Assembly: GCA_003171295.1 (NCBI GenBank)
Contig: PMYF01000701.1
Coordinates: 3,324 to 8,596 of the forward strand
Direction: 5' to 3'
Length of the DNA: 5,273 nt
Source: Acidobacteriota bacterium
GTDB lineage: Bacteria > Acidobacteriota > Terriglobia > UBA7540
Notes under the pieces: generated by a model
Database searches by the model: none
What the model saw: the letters and a program-made list of their open reading frames with translations, nothing else
What the model was told of the DNA's origin: nothing
Translations under genes and position numbers: made by a program
In this document: in pieces, positions 1-5,205 of the stretch
How the letters are laid out: each line of letters begins with the position of its first letter
How positions within the stretch are numbered: the first letter of the stretch is position 1

Positions 1-137
1 CCCGTCAAAAGGTGAACGATCCGCTGCGTGATGACGCGCGTCTTGCCGCTTCCCGGCCCCGCAATAATCAGCAGCGGTCCTTCCCCATGCTCAACGGCTT
101 TTTGTTGTTCGGGGTTCAGGTTGCTCGTTGAGCTCAT
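1..137 (-). CDS. UvrD/PcrA-type superfamily 1 DNA helicase, N-terminal fragment
   Basis: This is the start of an ATP-dependent 3'-5' DNA helicase of the UvrD/PcrA/Rep family, which unwinds DNA in excision repair and replication restart in the cytoplasm. Only 45 complete codons lie in the window; the rest runs off the left edge, where family members usually total about 650-800 residues. Residues 7-12 (LNPEQQ) are the adenine-recognising Q motif, and residues 27-33 (GPGSGKT) are the Walker A loop with catalytic Lys32, followed by R-V-I-T-Q-R-I as in this family. The start at 137 is preferred because the upstream in-frame sequence quickly reaches a stop and the Q motif falls at its usual distance from the N-terminus. 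No strong Shine-Dalgarno is visible; a purine-rich GCGGAA lies about 10 bases upstream. The family assignment is secure, but UvrD, PcrA and Rep cannot be separated from this piece. Confidence 0.93.
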   Translation of the reverse strand, partial: MSSTSNLNPEQQKAVEHGEGPLLIIAGPGSGKTRVITQRIVHLLT

Positions 138-151
138 CAGTTCATTATTCC

Positions 152-163
152 GCGAAGCTTCGC
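152..163. repeat. Perfect 12-base palindrome upstream of the helicase gene
   Basis: GCGAAGCTTCGC is a perfect palindrome lying 15 bases upstream of the helicase start codon, so it would fall in that gene's leader or promoter. It could be an operator for a dimeric repressor or simply a chance palindrome. No known operator consensus is recognised; a LexA box would be CTGT-N8-ACAG and is not present. Confidence 0.4.
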
Positions 164-455
164 AGGGAAGCAAGTGGAGGAGGTGCCTGGGCAGCAAAGG
201 TTGCTGCTTTCAGTCGCCGTGCGGCCTCCGCTAGACCCTAACACGATGCGGGTGCGCACGGAAGTCGCGACCTTCCTCATGGTAGACGTAAATGGCGCAC
301 TACAAAACCTCGAAAGCAGTAAAATCCATGGCGCAGGCGTGCTGGTGATGCAAGGTACGGGTCGTGGTGCATTTCGCCCGCCAAATGCGGTGCCACCGCA
401 TCCGTCCGCGCCCCCTTGGCACAAGCCCTAGTCCCCGCAGCCCAGGCCTATCACT

Positions 456-463
456 GAGGAGGA
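456..463 (+). promoter_or_regulatory. Strong ribosome binding site of the glycosidase gene
   Basis: GAGGAGGA contains a full AGGAGG core (457-462) five bases before the ATG at 468. It fixes the start codon and implies efficient translation. The start is further supported because the twin-arginine signal peptide begins immediately after it. Confidence 0.85.
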
Positions 464-467
464 ATCC

Positions 468-2606
468 ATGAGCGAACTCCCTCGTCGAAGATTCTTGCAG
501 CAGGTCGCACTTGCTGGCGCCGCACTTGGCGTGATGCCCTCAGGGCTCCGCGCCGAGCAATTCGGAATCGCGGAGAGTGCCTTGGAATTGGGGACGGTTG
601 TTGTGCCTCTCGATCACTGGTCGTTTGGCCTCGACCCGGAAGATCATGGCGAACGCCGAGGGTGGTTCGAAGTGATGAAAGCTGGCCCGGCGCCTTCAAC
701 CTGGGTGGCTGTCCCTCACACCTGGCAAATCTCGCCAGACAAGGCTGATTACCAAGGGGTCGCTTGGTATCGCAGGGGCTTTGAAGCACCCAGGCATTGG
801 GCTGGCAGGACGGTTCGAATCGAGTTTGAAGCCGTGTACCACAGCGCGAAGGTGTGGCTCAACGGGAAGTTGCTTGGCGAGCATTTGCGGCGGGGATACA
901 CGGCGTTCAGCTTCGATGCCACGGCTGCCTTGCGTTTTGATAGCCCCAATTCTCTCGTTGTCAAAGTCGATAACTCATTCGCTGAGGGAATGCTTCCGAG
1001 AAGGGACTCCTTCGATTGGGCGCAGGACGGAGGGATTACGCGTCCGGTAAGCCTGCTCGTTACGCCCAACGTTTACATTGAAGGTCTGCGGATCGACGCC
1101 GTGCCGGATCTCGATGCTGGGCGCACGCCGTTAACCATCCTTGCGATCGTGCGCAACGCCGGCCAAACCGTGGCGCAACTCGGCTTTGACTTCCACGTTG
1201 CGGAAGCAGACACGGGTTTGGCCCTCATTGAAGGGGGCGCCGACGGAGCCCGTCTGGAACCAGGGGCAATCCAAGAGGTGAAGATGACGCCGACCGATGA
1301 GCCGATGAAACTCTGGCACTTCGATCATCCTCATCTTTATCGCGCCACCGTCCAAGTTTCGCAGGACCACAAGCCTCTGCACAGCACCACGCAGACTTTC
1401 GGCTCCCGGAAATTCGAAGTCAGGAATGCGGGTTTCTATTTGAATGGTGAGCGGGTGCGGCTAATGGGCGCGGAGCGCATGGCAGGCAGCAATCCACAGT
1501 ACGGCATGGCGGAACCCGAGGAGTGGATCAGGCATGACCACGAGGACCTGAAAGAGCTCAACTGCGTTTTCACCCGCGCGCACTGGCCGCAGGACAAACG
1601 CGTGCTAGACTACTGTGATCGCAACGGCATTCTGATTCAGGAAGAAGTTCCTTCCTGGGGTCCTGCCACGTTCGACGGCATGGCGAGCGAGCCATCGCCA
1701 GAAATCATGCAGAACGGGCTCGAACAATTGCGCGAGATGATTACACGCGATTGCCACCACCCTGCGATTATCGCTTGGGGACTCTGCAACGAAGTGAACG
1801 GCCAAAATCCACCGGCGCAAATTTTCATCCGGCGCATGGCCGAAGCTGCCCGCCGCCTCGATCCCCACCGCTTGCTGACCTATGCCTCAAACTCTTTGCA
1901 GCAGGATCCTGGGGCCGATGCCGCTGGAGGGCTCGACTTCATTGAGTGGAATGAATATTACGAAAGTTGGTATGGGGGAAACACGGCGTCAGTGCGGCGC
2001 AATCTGGAGGAGATCCATCGCGCTTTTCCCGACAAGCCCGTGGTGATCTCCGAATACGGATACTGCGAGTGTACTCCTGACCGTCTGGCAGGCGACGCCC
2101 GGCGCATTGAAATCCTGCGCGACCACACCCATATCTGCCGCGACCTCGATTTTGTTGCCGGGACAATTTTCTTCGACTACAACGACTACCGCACGCACGT
2201 GGGCGATAAAGGCCATGGACCGCTCAAGCAGCGCGTGCACGGCGTCGTGGACCTGTATGGAAACCGCAAGCCCTCGTTCGACGTGCTGCGCCAGGAGTCG
2301 AGCCCGGTTGAAAGCCTGCAACTGGGTCCAGGCGAGGGATTGCTGAACGCCACCCTGACCACTCGGAAGACCCTGCCCGCCTATACCCTGGAAGGTTACG
2401 CGCTGCGATGGGTCGTCTTCGGTTTTGACGATCTTCCGATGGAGCAAGGCTCCGCCCCGCTGCCAACCCTTCTGCCCGGGCAGCAGGCTGGAATGCGCAT
2501 TCAGTTTCAGGAGAAGAATCCTACGCGCGTGCGCGTTGACGTCATGCGGCCTACGGGTTTCTCGGCCTTCACCGCTTGGTGGAAGAACGGCGCCAAGTCC
2601 CTATAA
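468..2606 (+). CDS. Tat-exported glycoside hydrolase family 2 protein (beta-glucuronidase/beta-galactosidase-like)
   Basis: This 712-residue enzyme is predicted to hydrolyse beta-linked sugars by the retaining mechanism outside the cytoplasm. Residues 1-29 form a twin-arginine signal peptide: RRRFLQ at 6-11, a hydrophobic stretch, and likely cleavage after GLRA (29). The family 2 domains follow in order: a jelly-roll sugar-binding domain (about 45-205, with PHTWQ, WYRR and WLNGK), an immunoglobulin-like domain (about 206-315), the TIM barrel (about 316-610), and a C-terminal beta-rich domain (about 615-705). The barrel carries TRAHWP (369-374), the acid/base Glu442 in GLCNE, NEYYESWYGG (495-504) and the nucleophile Glu529 in ISEYG. 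The N-x-K carboxylate-recognition motif of true glucuronidases is not visible where expected (about 580-600, which reads GPLKQRVHGV), so the substrate is left open. No transporter or other sugar gene is adjacent. Family and export are secure; substrate is not. Confidence 0.93.
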   Translation: MSELPRRRFLQQVALAGAALGVMPSGLRAEQFGIAESALELGTVVVPLDHWSFGLDPEDHGERRGWFEVMKAGPAPSTWVAVPHTWQISPDKADYQGVAWYRRGFEAPRHWAGRTVRIEFEAVYHSAKVWLNGKLLGEHLRRGYTAFSFDATAALRFDSPNSLVVKVDNSFAEGMLPRRDSFDWAQDGGITRPVSLLVTPNVYIEGLRIDAVPDLDAGRTPLTILAIVRNAGQTVAQLGFDFHVAEADTGLALIEGGADGARLEPGAIQEVKMTPTDEPMKLWHFDHPHLYRATVQVSQDHKPLHSTTQTFGSRKFEVRNAGFYLNGERVRLMGAERMAGSNPQYGMAEPEEWIRHDHEDLKELNCVFTRAHWPQDKRVLDYCDRNGILIQEEVPSWGPATFDGMASEPSPEIMQNGLEQLREMITRDCHHPAIIAWGLCNEVNGQNPPAQIFIRRMAEAARRLDPHRLLTYASNSLQQDPGADAAGGLDFIEWNEYYESWYGGNTASVRRNLEEIHRAFPDKPVVISEYGYCECTPDRLAGDARRIEILRDHTHICRDLDFVAGTIFFDYNDYRTHVGDKGHGPLKQRVHGVVDLYGNRKPSFDVLRQESSPVESLQLGPGEGLLNATLTTRKTLPAYTLEGYALRWVVFGFDDLPMEQGSAPLPTLLPGQQAGMRIQFQEKNPTRVRVDVMRPTGFSAFTAWWKNGAKSL

Positions 2607-2640
2607 ATAGAATTCGAAATGCGCCGAAGCACTCGTCGTT

Positions 2641-2671
2641 AGAAGGTCGCAGTCATCGCCACCTTCTTTTT
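2641..2671 (+). terminator. Rho-independent terminator of the glycosidase gene
   Basis: A 7-bp stem AGAAGGT (2641-2647) pairs with ACCTTCT (2661-2667); a second GC/GC helix can form inside the loop, and a run of five T (2667-2671) follows. It starts 34 bases after the stop codon and is oriented to end plus-strand transcription before it runs into the convergent NYN gene. The stem is only moderately GC-rich, so strength is uncertain. On the minus strand it lacks a T-run, so it is not an obvious terminator for the NYN gene. Confidence 0.65.
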
Positions 2672-2704
2672 GACGATCGGCAGGATGGCTTTTGCAGGAG
2701 TCGC

Positions 2705-2725
2705 AGGAGCCCCCGGGCCGCTCCT
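2705..2725. repeat. GC-rich hairpin between the convergent genes
   Basis: AGGAGC (2705-2710) pairs with GCTCCT (2720-2725) around a nine-base C/G-rich loop. It lies about 45 bases beyond the stop codon of the minus-strand NYN gene and could protect or end that transcript, but no T-run follows on the minus strand, so I do not call it a rho-independent terminator. Confidence 0.35.
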
Positions 2726-2770
2726 TTGTTCAGGGACACGCCGCTGAAATCTGCCAGGTGAAAGCCGGGT

Positions 2771-4192
2771 CTATGACTCGACGGGCTCCTTTGCCTTGCG
2801 GCGCGGTGGCGCCTTACGCGCCCCGCTTTTCGTGCCCGCTTTGGTGGCGCGCGGCTTGCGTGGCTTGCGCTGCGGAGGGGCCTCAACCGGGGCACCTTCC
2901 TCGACTACGGGGGGCACGGGCGGCTCTGCGGGTTCCACGATTTCCTCGGCGGGCTCGGTGGCTTCCCAATGCACATCGGTTTCGACGGGCAACGGTTCCG
3001 ATTCGAGTTCTTGCGGCGCCTCGCCCGCCGGCGTCAGCATAGCGGCGGGTGCCGGTGCGGAAGCGGCGGTGGGGAAGATCCGCCAGACCCCCTTGCGATC
3101 GCGATGCAGGCGCACCCAGCCTTCACGCTGGGCCTGATGGAGAATATCGAGCAGCCCACGAAAACCTGAACGCTCATCGATGGCGCTGCCGGCGGCGCGC
3201 AAGATCTGCCGAATCTGGCGCAGGTAGACCGGGCGGTTGGGGGCCTTCTCGAAATGGCCGGGCAGAGCCAGCCGCAACACGGCCAGGGAATCTTCCAGGC
3301 TCGCGGCCGGAATCACCGGCGGTGCGCTGGAAACAGGCTGGGCCTCAGGGGCAGGAGCTTCCGCAGCGGGCTCGGCTTCCACCGGAACTTCCACGGGCTC
3401 CGCCGGGGCTTCGGGGACTGCCTCAGCTTCCGGAGCTTCCACGAGATAGCCGCGCTCCGTGCGGCGCATCTCCACCAGTCCTGCCTTGCGGAGTTTCTGA
3501 ATGAAATCCAGAAACGAGCCGGCGCCGAAGTCGCGCTCGCTGAAGGTGGGATCGAGTTGCAACAGGGTGCTCTTCAACAGGCCGAGTTGAGGGGCAACTT
3601 CCCGTTCGGCCAGAATCTCCAGCGCACGCTGGATATTCGGCAGCGCTGTGGAGAGCGGCCGGCTTTCCGTACCGCGTACTGCGGTACGCGGGGAGCGGGC
3701 AGTGCGGGGGCCGTCGCCACCTGTCTTGAGCAGATTCTCGTAAGAAATGAACTCGTGGCAGTTGCGCTGCAGAATGCCGCTTGTGAACTGGCGGCCGCCG
3801 ACCACGAACACGCGCTTGTCGTACTGCTTCAGTTTTTCCACCAGCGCAATGAAGTCGCTGTCGCCGCCCACGATCACGAAGGTGTTGATGTGATCGCGCG
3901 TAAAAGCCATTTCCAGCGCATCGAGCGCCAAATTAATGTCCGCGCCGTTCTTGTCGCCACGCGGCGTCACGCTGCGCTGCACCATGTGCACGGCGTGTTG
4001 GGTCATCTGGCGGCTGTACTCACCGGCGCGCGGCCAGTCGCCGTAGGCAATCTTGCTGCTGACCTCGCCGCGCTCCTTGAGCGCCTCCAGGACGATGGAG
4101 ACGTCAAAGTCTTTGCCCAGCGTCTCCTTAACGCCGATCTGAATGTTGTCAAAGTCAATAAACACCGCTAACTTCAATCTTTCCTCTACCAC
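2771..4192 (-). CDS. NYN-domain (LabA/DUF88-type) protein with two LOTUS/OST-HTH-like modules
   Basis: A 473-residue predicted cytoplasmic RNA-binding nuclease or RNA regulator. Residues 6-147 form a NYN (PIN-like) domain with the expected acidic residues: FIDFDN (11-16), NGAD with Asp85 followed by Asp91, and GGDSDF with Asp111 and Asp113. These would bind a metal ion and cleave RNA. A first LOTUS/OST-HTH-like module spans about 179-253 (SFLDFIQKLRKAGLVEM...GYLVE). A Glu/Ala/Pro linker follows, then a second similar module at about 298-376 (FRGLLDILHQAQREGWVRL...GVWRIF), a second acidic linker, and a Lys/Arg-rich tail (441-468) suited to nucleic-acid contact. The GTG at 4192 is chosen because AGAAGGA lies just upstream; a TTG at 4243 would add 17 residues but lacks a spaced ribosome site, and a TTG at 4177 is also possible. 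It is a single-gene unit, convergent with the glycosidase. The NYN call is secure, the second LOTUS module less so, and nuclease activity is inferred. Confidence 0.9.
   Translation of the reverse strand: MVEERLKLAVFIDFDNIQIGVKETLGKDFDVSIVLEALKERGEVSSKIAYGDWPRAGEYSRQMTQHAVHMVQRSVTPRGDKNGADINLALDALEMAFTRDHINTFVIVGGDSDFIALVEKLKQYDKRVFVVGGRQFTSGILQRNCHEFISYENLLKTGGDGPRTARSPRTAVRGTESRPLSTALPNIQRALEILAEREVAPQLGLLKSTLLQLDPTFSERDFGAGSFLDFIQKLRKAGLVEMRRTERGYLVEAPEAEAVPEAPAEPVEVPVEAEPAAEAPAPEAQPVSSAPPVIPAASLEDSLAVLRLALPGHFEKAPNRPVYLRQIRQILRAAGSAIDERSGFRGLLDILHQAQREGWVRLHRDRKGVWRIFPTAASAPAPAAMLTPAGEAPQELESEPLPVETDVHWEATEPAEEIVEPAEPPVPPVVEEGAPVEAPPQRKPRKPRATKAGTKSGARKAPPRRKAKEPVES
3669..3691. repeat. Nested palindrome inside the NYN gene's interdomain linker
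   Basis: Two alternative hairpins overlap here. GTACCGC (3669-3675) pairs with GCGGTAC (3681-3687) across five bases, and CCGCGTAC (3672-3679) pairs with GTACGCGG (3684-3691) across TGCG. The segment encodes residues 168-175 (PRTAVRGT) of the NYN protein, in the flexible linker between the NYN domain and the first LOTUS module, and it keeps the reading frame. Confidence 0.6.
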
Positions 4193-4195
4193 GTT

Positions 4196-4202
4196 TCCTT
4201 CT
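4196..4202 (-). promoter_or_regulatory. Ribosome binding site deciding the NYN gene's GTG start
   Basis: Read on the minus strand, AGAAGGA ends three bases before GTG at 4192-4190. The spacing is a little short but it is the best purine tract near any candidate start. A second purine run, GAGGA, before the TTG at 4177 is an alternative that would remove only five residues and leave the NYN domain complete. Confidence 0.5.
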
Positions 4203-4270
4203 TTCACCCGGGCCGCGAGGCACGCTGAGCGCCGCGCAGGCAAACCTCGGGACGTTACACTACGCTTAAC

Positions 4271-4300
4271 ATCATACTCCTATACCTCCAGTCTTGGCAC
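4271..4300 (-). promoter_or_regulatory. Possible sigma-70 promoter of the NYN gene
   Basis: On the minus strand, GTGCCA (4300-4295; four of six matches to TTGACA) is followed after 18 bases by TATGAT (4276-4271; five of six matches to TATAAT). Transcription would start near 4264, giving a leader of about 70 bases before the GTG start. The match is modest and unsupported by other evidence. Confidence 0.35.
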
Positions 4301-4330
4301 TTCCAGAATCCGGCGGCGCCGCCCCGCGCT

Positions 4331-4438
4331 CTTCGGACGCCGGGGGAGGTCGAGAGTCGAAAGCCGAAGGTTGAAGGTCGAAAGCTAAGAGCTGCCACCC
4401 GAAACCTGGCCTTCCGACCCCTGCCCTTCGGACCCCGG
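4331..4438. repeat. Short diverged direct repeats flanking the heptamer array
   Basis: Three similar 13-base copies are visible: CTTCGGACGCCGG (4331-4343), CTTCCGACCCCTG (4411-4423) and CTTCGGACCCCGG (4426-4438). The first precedes the heptamer array and the other two follow it in the same orientation. They may be remains of one older duplicated unit. Confidence 0.5.
4349..4390. repeat. Heptanucleotide tandem repeat, six units
   Basis: Six consecutive 7-base units follow the consensus GTCGAAR: GTCGAGA, GTCGAAA, GCCGAAG, GTTGAAG, GTCGAAA and GCTAAGA. Period and phase are kept throughout, while units diverge by one to three bases. It lies upstream of the NYN gene, beyond the predicted promoter. 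Copy number may vary between strains, as in other short tandem repeats. Confidence 0.8.
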
Positions 4439-4465
4439 GCGGCCTCTAATCACTCCCAGCCCTCT

Positions 4466-4477
4466 CCCCAATTGGGG
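4466..4477. repeat. Perfect palindrome CCCCAATTGGGG
   Basis: A perfect 12-base palindrome is flanked by a C/T-rich run on the left (CCCTCT) and a G-rich run on the right (TAAGGGGG), so that the arms extend imperfectly. No gene is adjacent. It resembles the many short C/G palindromes of bacterial intergenic DNA, and no specific function can be given. Confidence 0.5.
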
Positions 4478-4544
4478 TAAGGGGGAACGAATTTGGTAGC
4501 GTAGGGCCCGCCAGTGGCCGCAACCAAACATAACGTGGGGTCTT

Positions 4545-4594
4545 GTAGGGCCGGGGCTTGCCCCGGCCGAGGCCACCCCAAGGGGTGGCCCTAC
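4545..4594. repeat. Nested palindromic element 1 (outer stem plus two hairpins)
   Basis: The ends GTAGG (4545-4549) and CCTAC (4590-4594) pair as an outer stem. Inside are two perfect 9-bp hairpins: GGCCGGGGC/GCCCCGGCC (4549-4557 with 4560-4568, TT between) and GGCCACCCC/GGGGTGGCC (4571-4579 with 4582-4590, AA between), separated by GA. The whole would fold as a three-way junction or cruciform. It lies far from any start or stop codon. Confidence 0.8.
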
Positions 4595-4679
4595 GCGCAT
4601 CAGGAAAAATGTTTGCCAAAGAAAGAAATCACGACCTTCCATTGCATGGCTCGCTCTCAAGCAACCTTAGCGGGGACTT

Positions 4680-4699
4680 CCGCGGAGCGAGGTCCGCGG
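4680..4699. repeat. CCGCGGA/TCCGCGG hairpin
   Basis: CCGCGGA (4680-4686) pairs perfectly with TCCGCGG (4693-4699) around the six-base loop GCGAGG. A run of five T begins five bases later, but no gene upstream on the plus strand would need a terminator here, so I list it as a repeat structure. Confidence 0.55.
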
Positions 4700-4708
4700 C
4701 ATGATTTT

Positions 4709-4760
4709 TGTAGCGGCGATGTCCTCATCGCCGGTCGCCGGTGAGGACACCGGCGCTACA
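4709..4760. repeat. Nested palindromic element 2 (outer stem plus two hairpins)
   Basis: TGTAGC (4709-4714) pairs with GCTACA (4755-4760). Inside, GGCGATG/CATCGCC (4715-4721 with 4726-4732, loop TCCT) and CGCCGGTG/CACCGGCG (4736-4743 with 4748-4755, loop AGGA) form two hairpins separated by GGT. The apical segments TGTCCTCA and TGAGGACA are exact reverse complements, so the entire 52-base element is also a near-palindrome. The plan matches element 1 with different base sequence. Confidence 0.82.
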
Positions 4761-4822
4761 TCTCGGGCGTGCTTCCCTGCTGGTTGGCACCACCGTTTCG
4801 GGCAGAATGGCCTGCCATCCGA

Positions 4823-4850
4823 ATTTAGTGCCTACGGGTAGGCACCAAAT
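4823..4850. repeat. Near-perfect hairpin with GTGCCTAC/GTAGGCAC arms
   Basis: GTGCCTAC (4828-4835) pairs with GTAGGCAC (4838-4845) around GG. After one mismatch the stem continues with AAT-T against its complement (4823-4826 with 4847-4850), giving 12 paired bases in total. Another exact copy of the GTGCCTAC arm occurs downstream at 4883-4890. Confidence 0.65.
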
Positions 4851-4882
4851 CGAGGCACCCTCTTTACAAGCCCCTCGCGATT

Positions 4883-4912
4883 GTGCCTACCGTAGAGAGG
4901 TGGCCTACGCGC
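4883..4912. repeat. Scrambled copies of repeat arms
   Basis: This short stretch contains GTGCCTAC (4883-4890), identical to the arm of the preceding hairpin, then a small CGTAG/CTACG stem (4891-4895 with 4905-4909). At 4899-4912 it carries a copy of the right end of element 1 (4584-4598), identical except for one missing C. It looks like debris of the same palindromic family. Confidence 0.5.
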
Positions 4913-4958
4913 GGTGATGGGAAATCGCCGCCCAATCGGGTTCGCGGGCACGAAGAAC

Positions 4959-4988
4959 CGCGGACCTGCAAAACAGGTCTGCGCTACA
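4959..4988. repeat. Half-element of the GTAG/CTAC palindrome family beside the small gene
   Basis: CGCGGACCTG (4959-4968) pairs along all ten bases, with one G-T pair, to CAGGTCTGCG (4974-4983) around CAAAA. It is followed by CTACA (4984-4988), the same GCTACA end as element 2, but no left GTAG end is present. The bases TACAAT at 4985-4990 overlap its right end and match a -10 box at five of six positions, though no -35 box is seen at proper spacing. Confidence 0.65.
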
Positions 4989-5025
4989 ATCAGGGCTGAC
5001 GCCACCTAACACGAGAGAGGATTTC

Positions 5026-5205
5026 ATGCCCCAAGTCCAGAAAACAGAAATGACGGAAAAGGATTTGGCCGCGCGGATGGCTCCGAACGACGAAAACATT
5101 CTGCTCATGCGGAGAATGCAACATTCCAACTTTTGGCAAGTCTGGCGGGTCACCAACCTGCTGCTGAAGATTAAACGCCAGGCGCGGGAGGAAGAAGCCT
5201 GGTAA
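5026..5205 (+). CDS. Small uncharacterised protein, 59 residues
   Basis: I do not recognise this protein. A complete frame runs from ATG 5026 to TAA 5205, with GAGAGG (5015-5020) five bases before the start, a good Shine-Dalgarno. The product starts MPQVQKTEMTEKDLAARM and ends in a basic then acidic stretch (KIKRQAREEEAW). It is highly charged, has no signal peptide and no membrane segment, and the middle (about 22-55) could form amphipathic helices with two Trp in FWQVWRV. It starts 37 bases after the half-palindrome and is preceded by TACAAT, a possible -10 box. Nothing is known of its role. The coding case rests on ribosome site, balanced amino-acid composition and lack of a better use of this DNA. 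The minus-strand frame crossing it (4905-5156) has no such support. Confidence 0.7.
   Translation: MPQVQKTEMTEKDLAARMAPNDENILLMRRMQHSNFWQVWRVTNLLLKIKRQAREEEAW

Larger units (their letters stand above)
138..467. other. Divergent intergenic region between helicase and glycosidase
   Basis: About 330 bases lie between two divergently transcribed genes, so the promoters of both should be here, but I found no convincing -35/-10 pair for either. Open frames exist on both strands (137-424 minus and 174-431 plus). Neither has a properly spaced ribosome binding site or a recognisable domain, and their Pro/Gly/Arg-rich ends look like chance translation of GC-rich DNA. The minus-strand frame ends in TGATG, overlapping the helicase start, which leaves a small possibility of translational coupling. 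Visible structures are the 12-base palindrome at 152-163, a GCATTT/AAATGC inverted repeat (369-374 with 383-388) and a 6-bp hairpin ATGCGG/CCGCAT (385-390 with 396-401). Confidence 0.6.
4193..5025. other. Repeat-packed intergenic region of about 830 bases
   Basis: No convincing protein gene or RNA gene lies here. Open frames at 4385-4660 (minus), 4514-4744 (plus) and 4143-4388 (plus) have no domain, no good ribosome site, and translate the repeats themselves. The region holds, left to right, a possible promoter for the NYN gene, a heptamer tandem repeat, two related C-rich direct repeats, several perfect palindromes, two large nested-hairpin elements, a further hairpin with scattered copies of its arm, and a half-element next to the small gene at 5026. 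It reads as a site where short palindromic elements have accumulated. Confidence 0.75.

Noticed and set aside
174..431. An 85-codon plus-strand frame ahead of the glycosidase
   Set aside because: Its GTG start has no spaced ribosome site, there is no recognisable domain, and the C-terminal part is Pro-rich chance translation; no basis to call it a gene.
3254..4171. A 305-codon plus-strand frame opposite the NYN gene
   Set aside because: It is the antisense shadow of the NYN gene, whose domains and catalytic motifs are on the minus strand; high GC keeps the opposite frame open.
4193..4243. A 17-residue N-terminal extension of the NYN protein from TTG at 4243
   Set aside because: No properly spaced ribosome site precedes the TTG, and the added residues do not resemble the family start; the GTG at 4192 has AGAAGGA upstream.
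4385..4660. A 91-codon minus-strand frame in the repeat region
   Set aside because: It translates the palindromes and C-rich direct repeats (giving GSEGQGSEGQ) and lacks a ribosome site and domain.
4545..4760. Possible CRISPR array
   Set aside because: The two palindromic elements differ in sequence, are not regularly spaced with unique spacers, and no cas gene is present.
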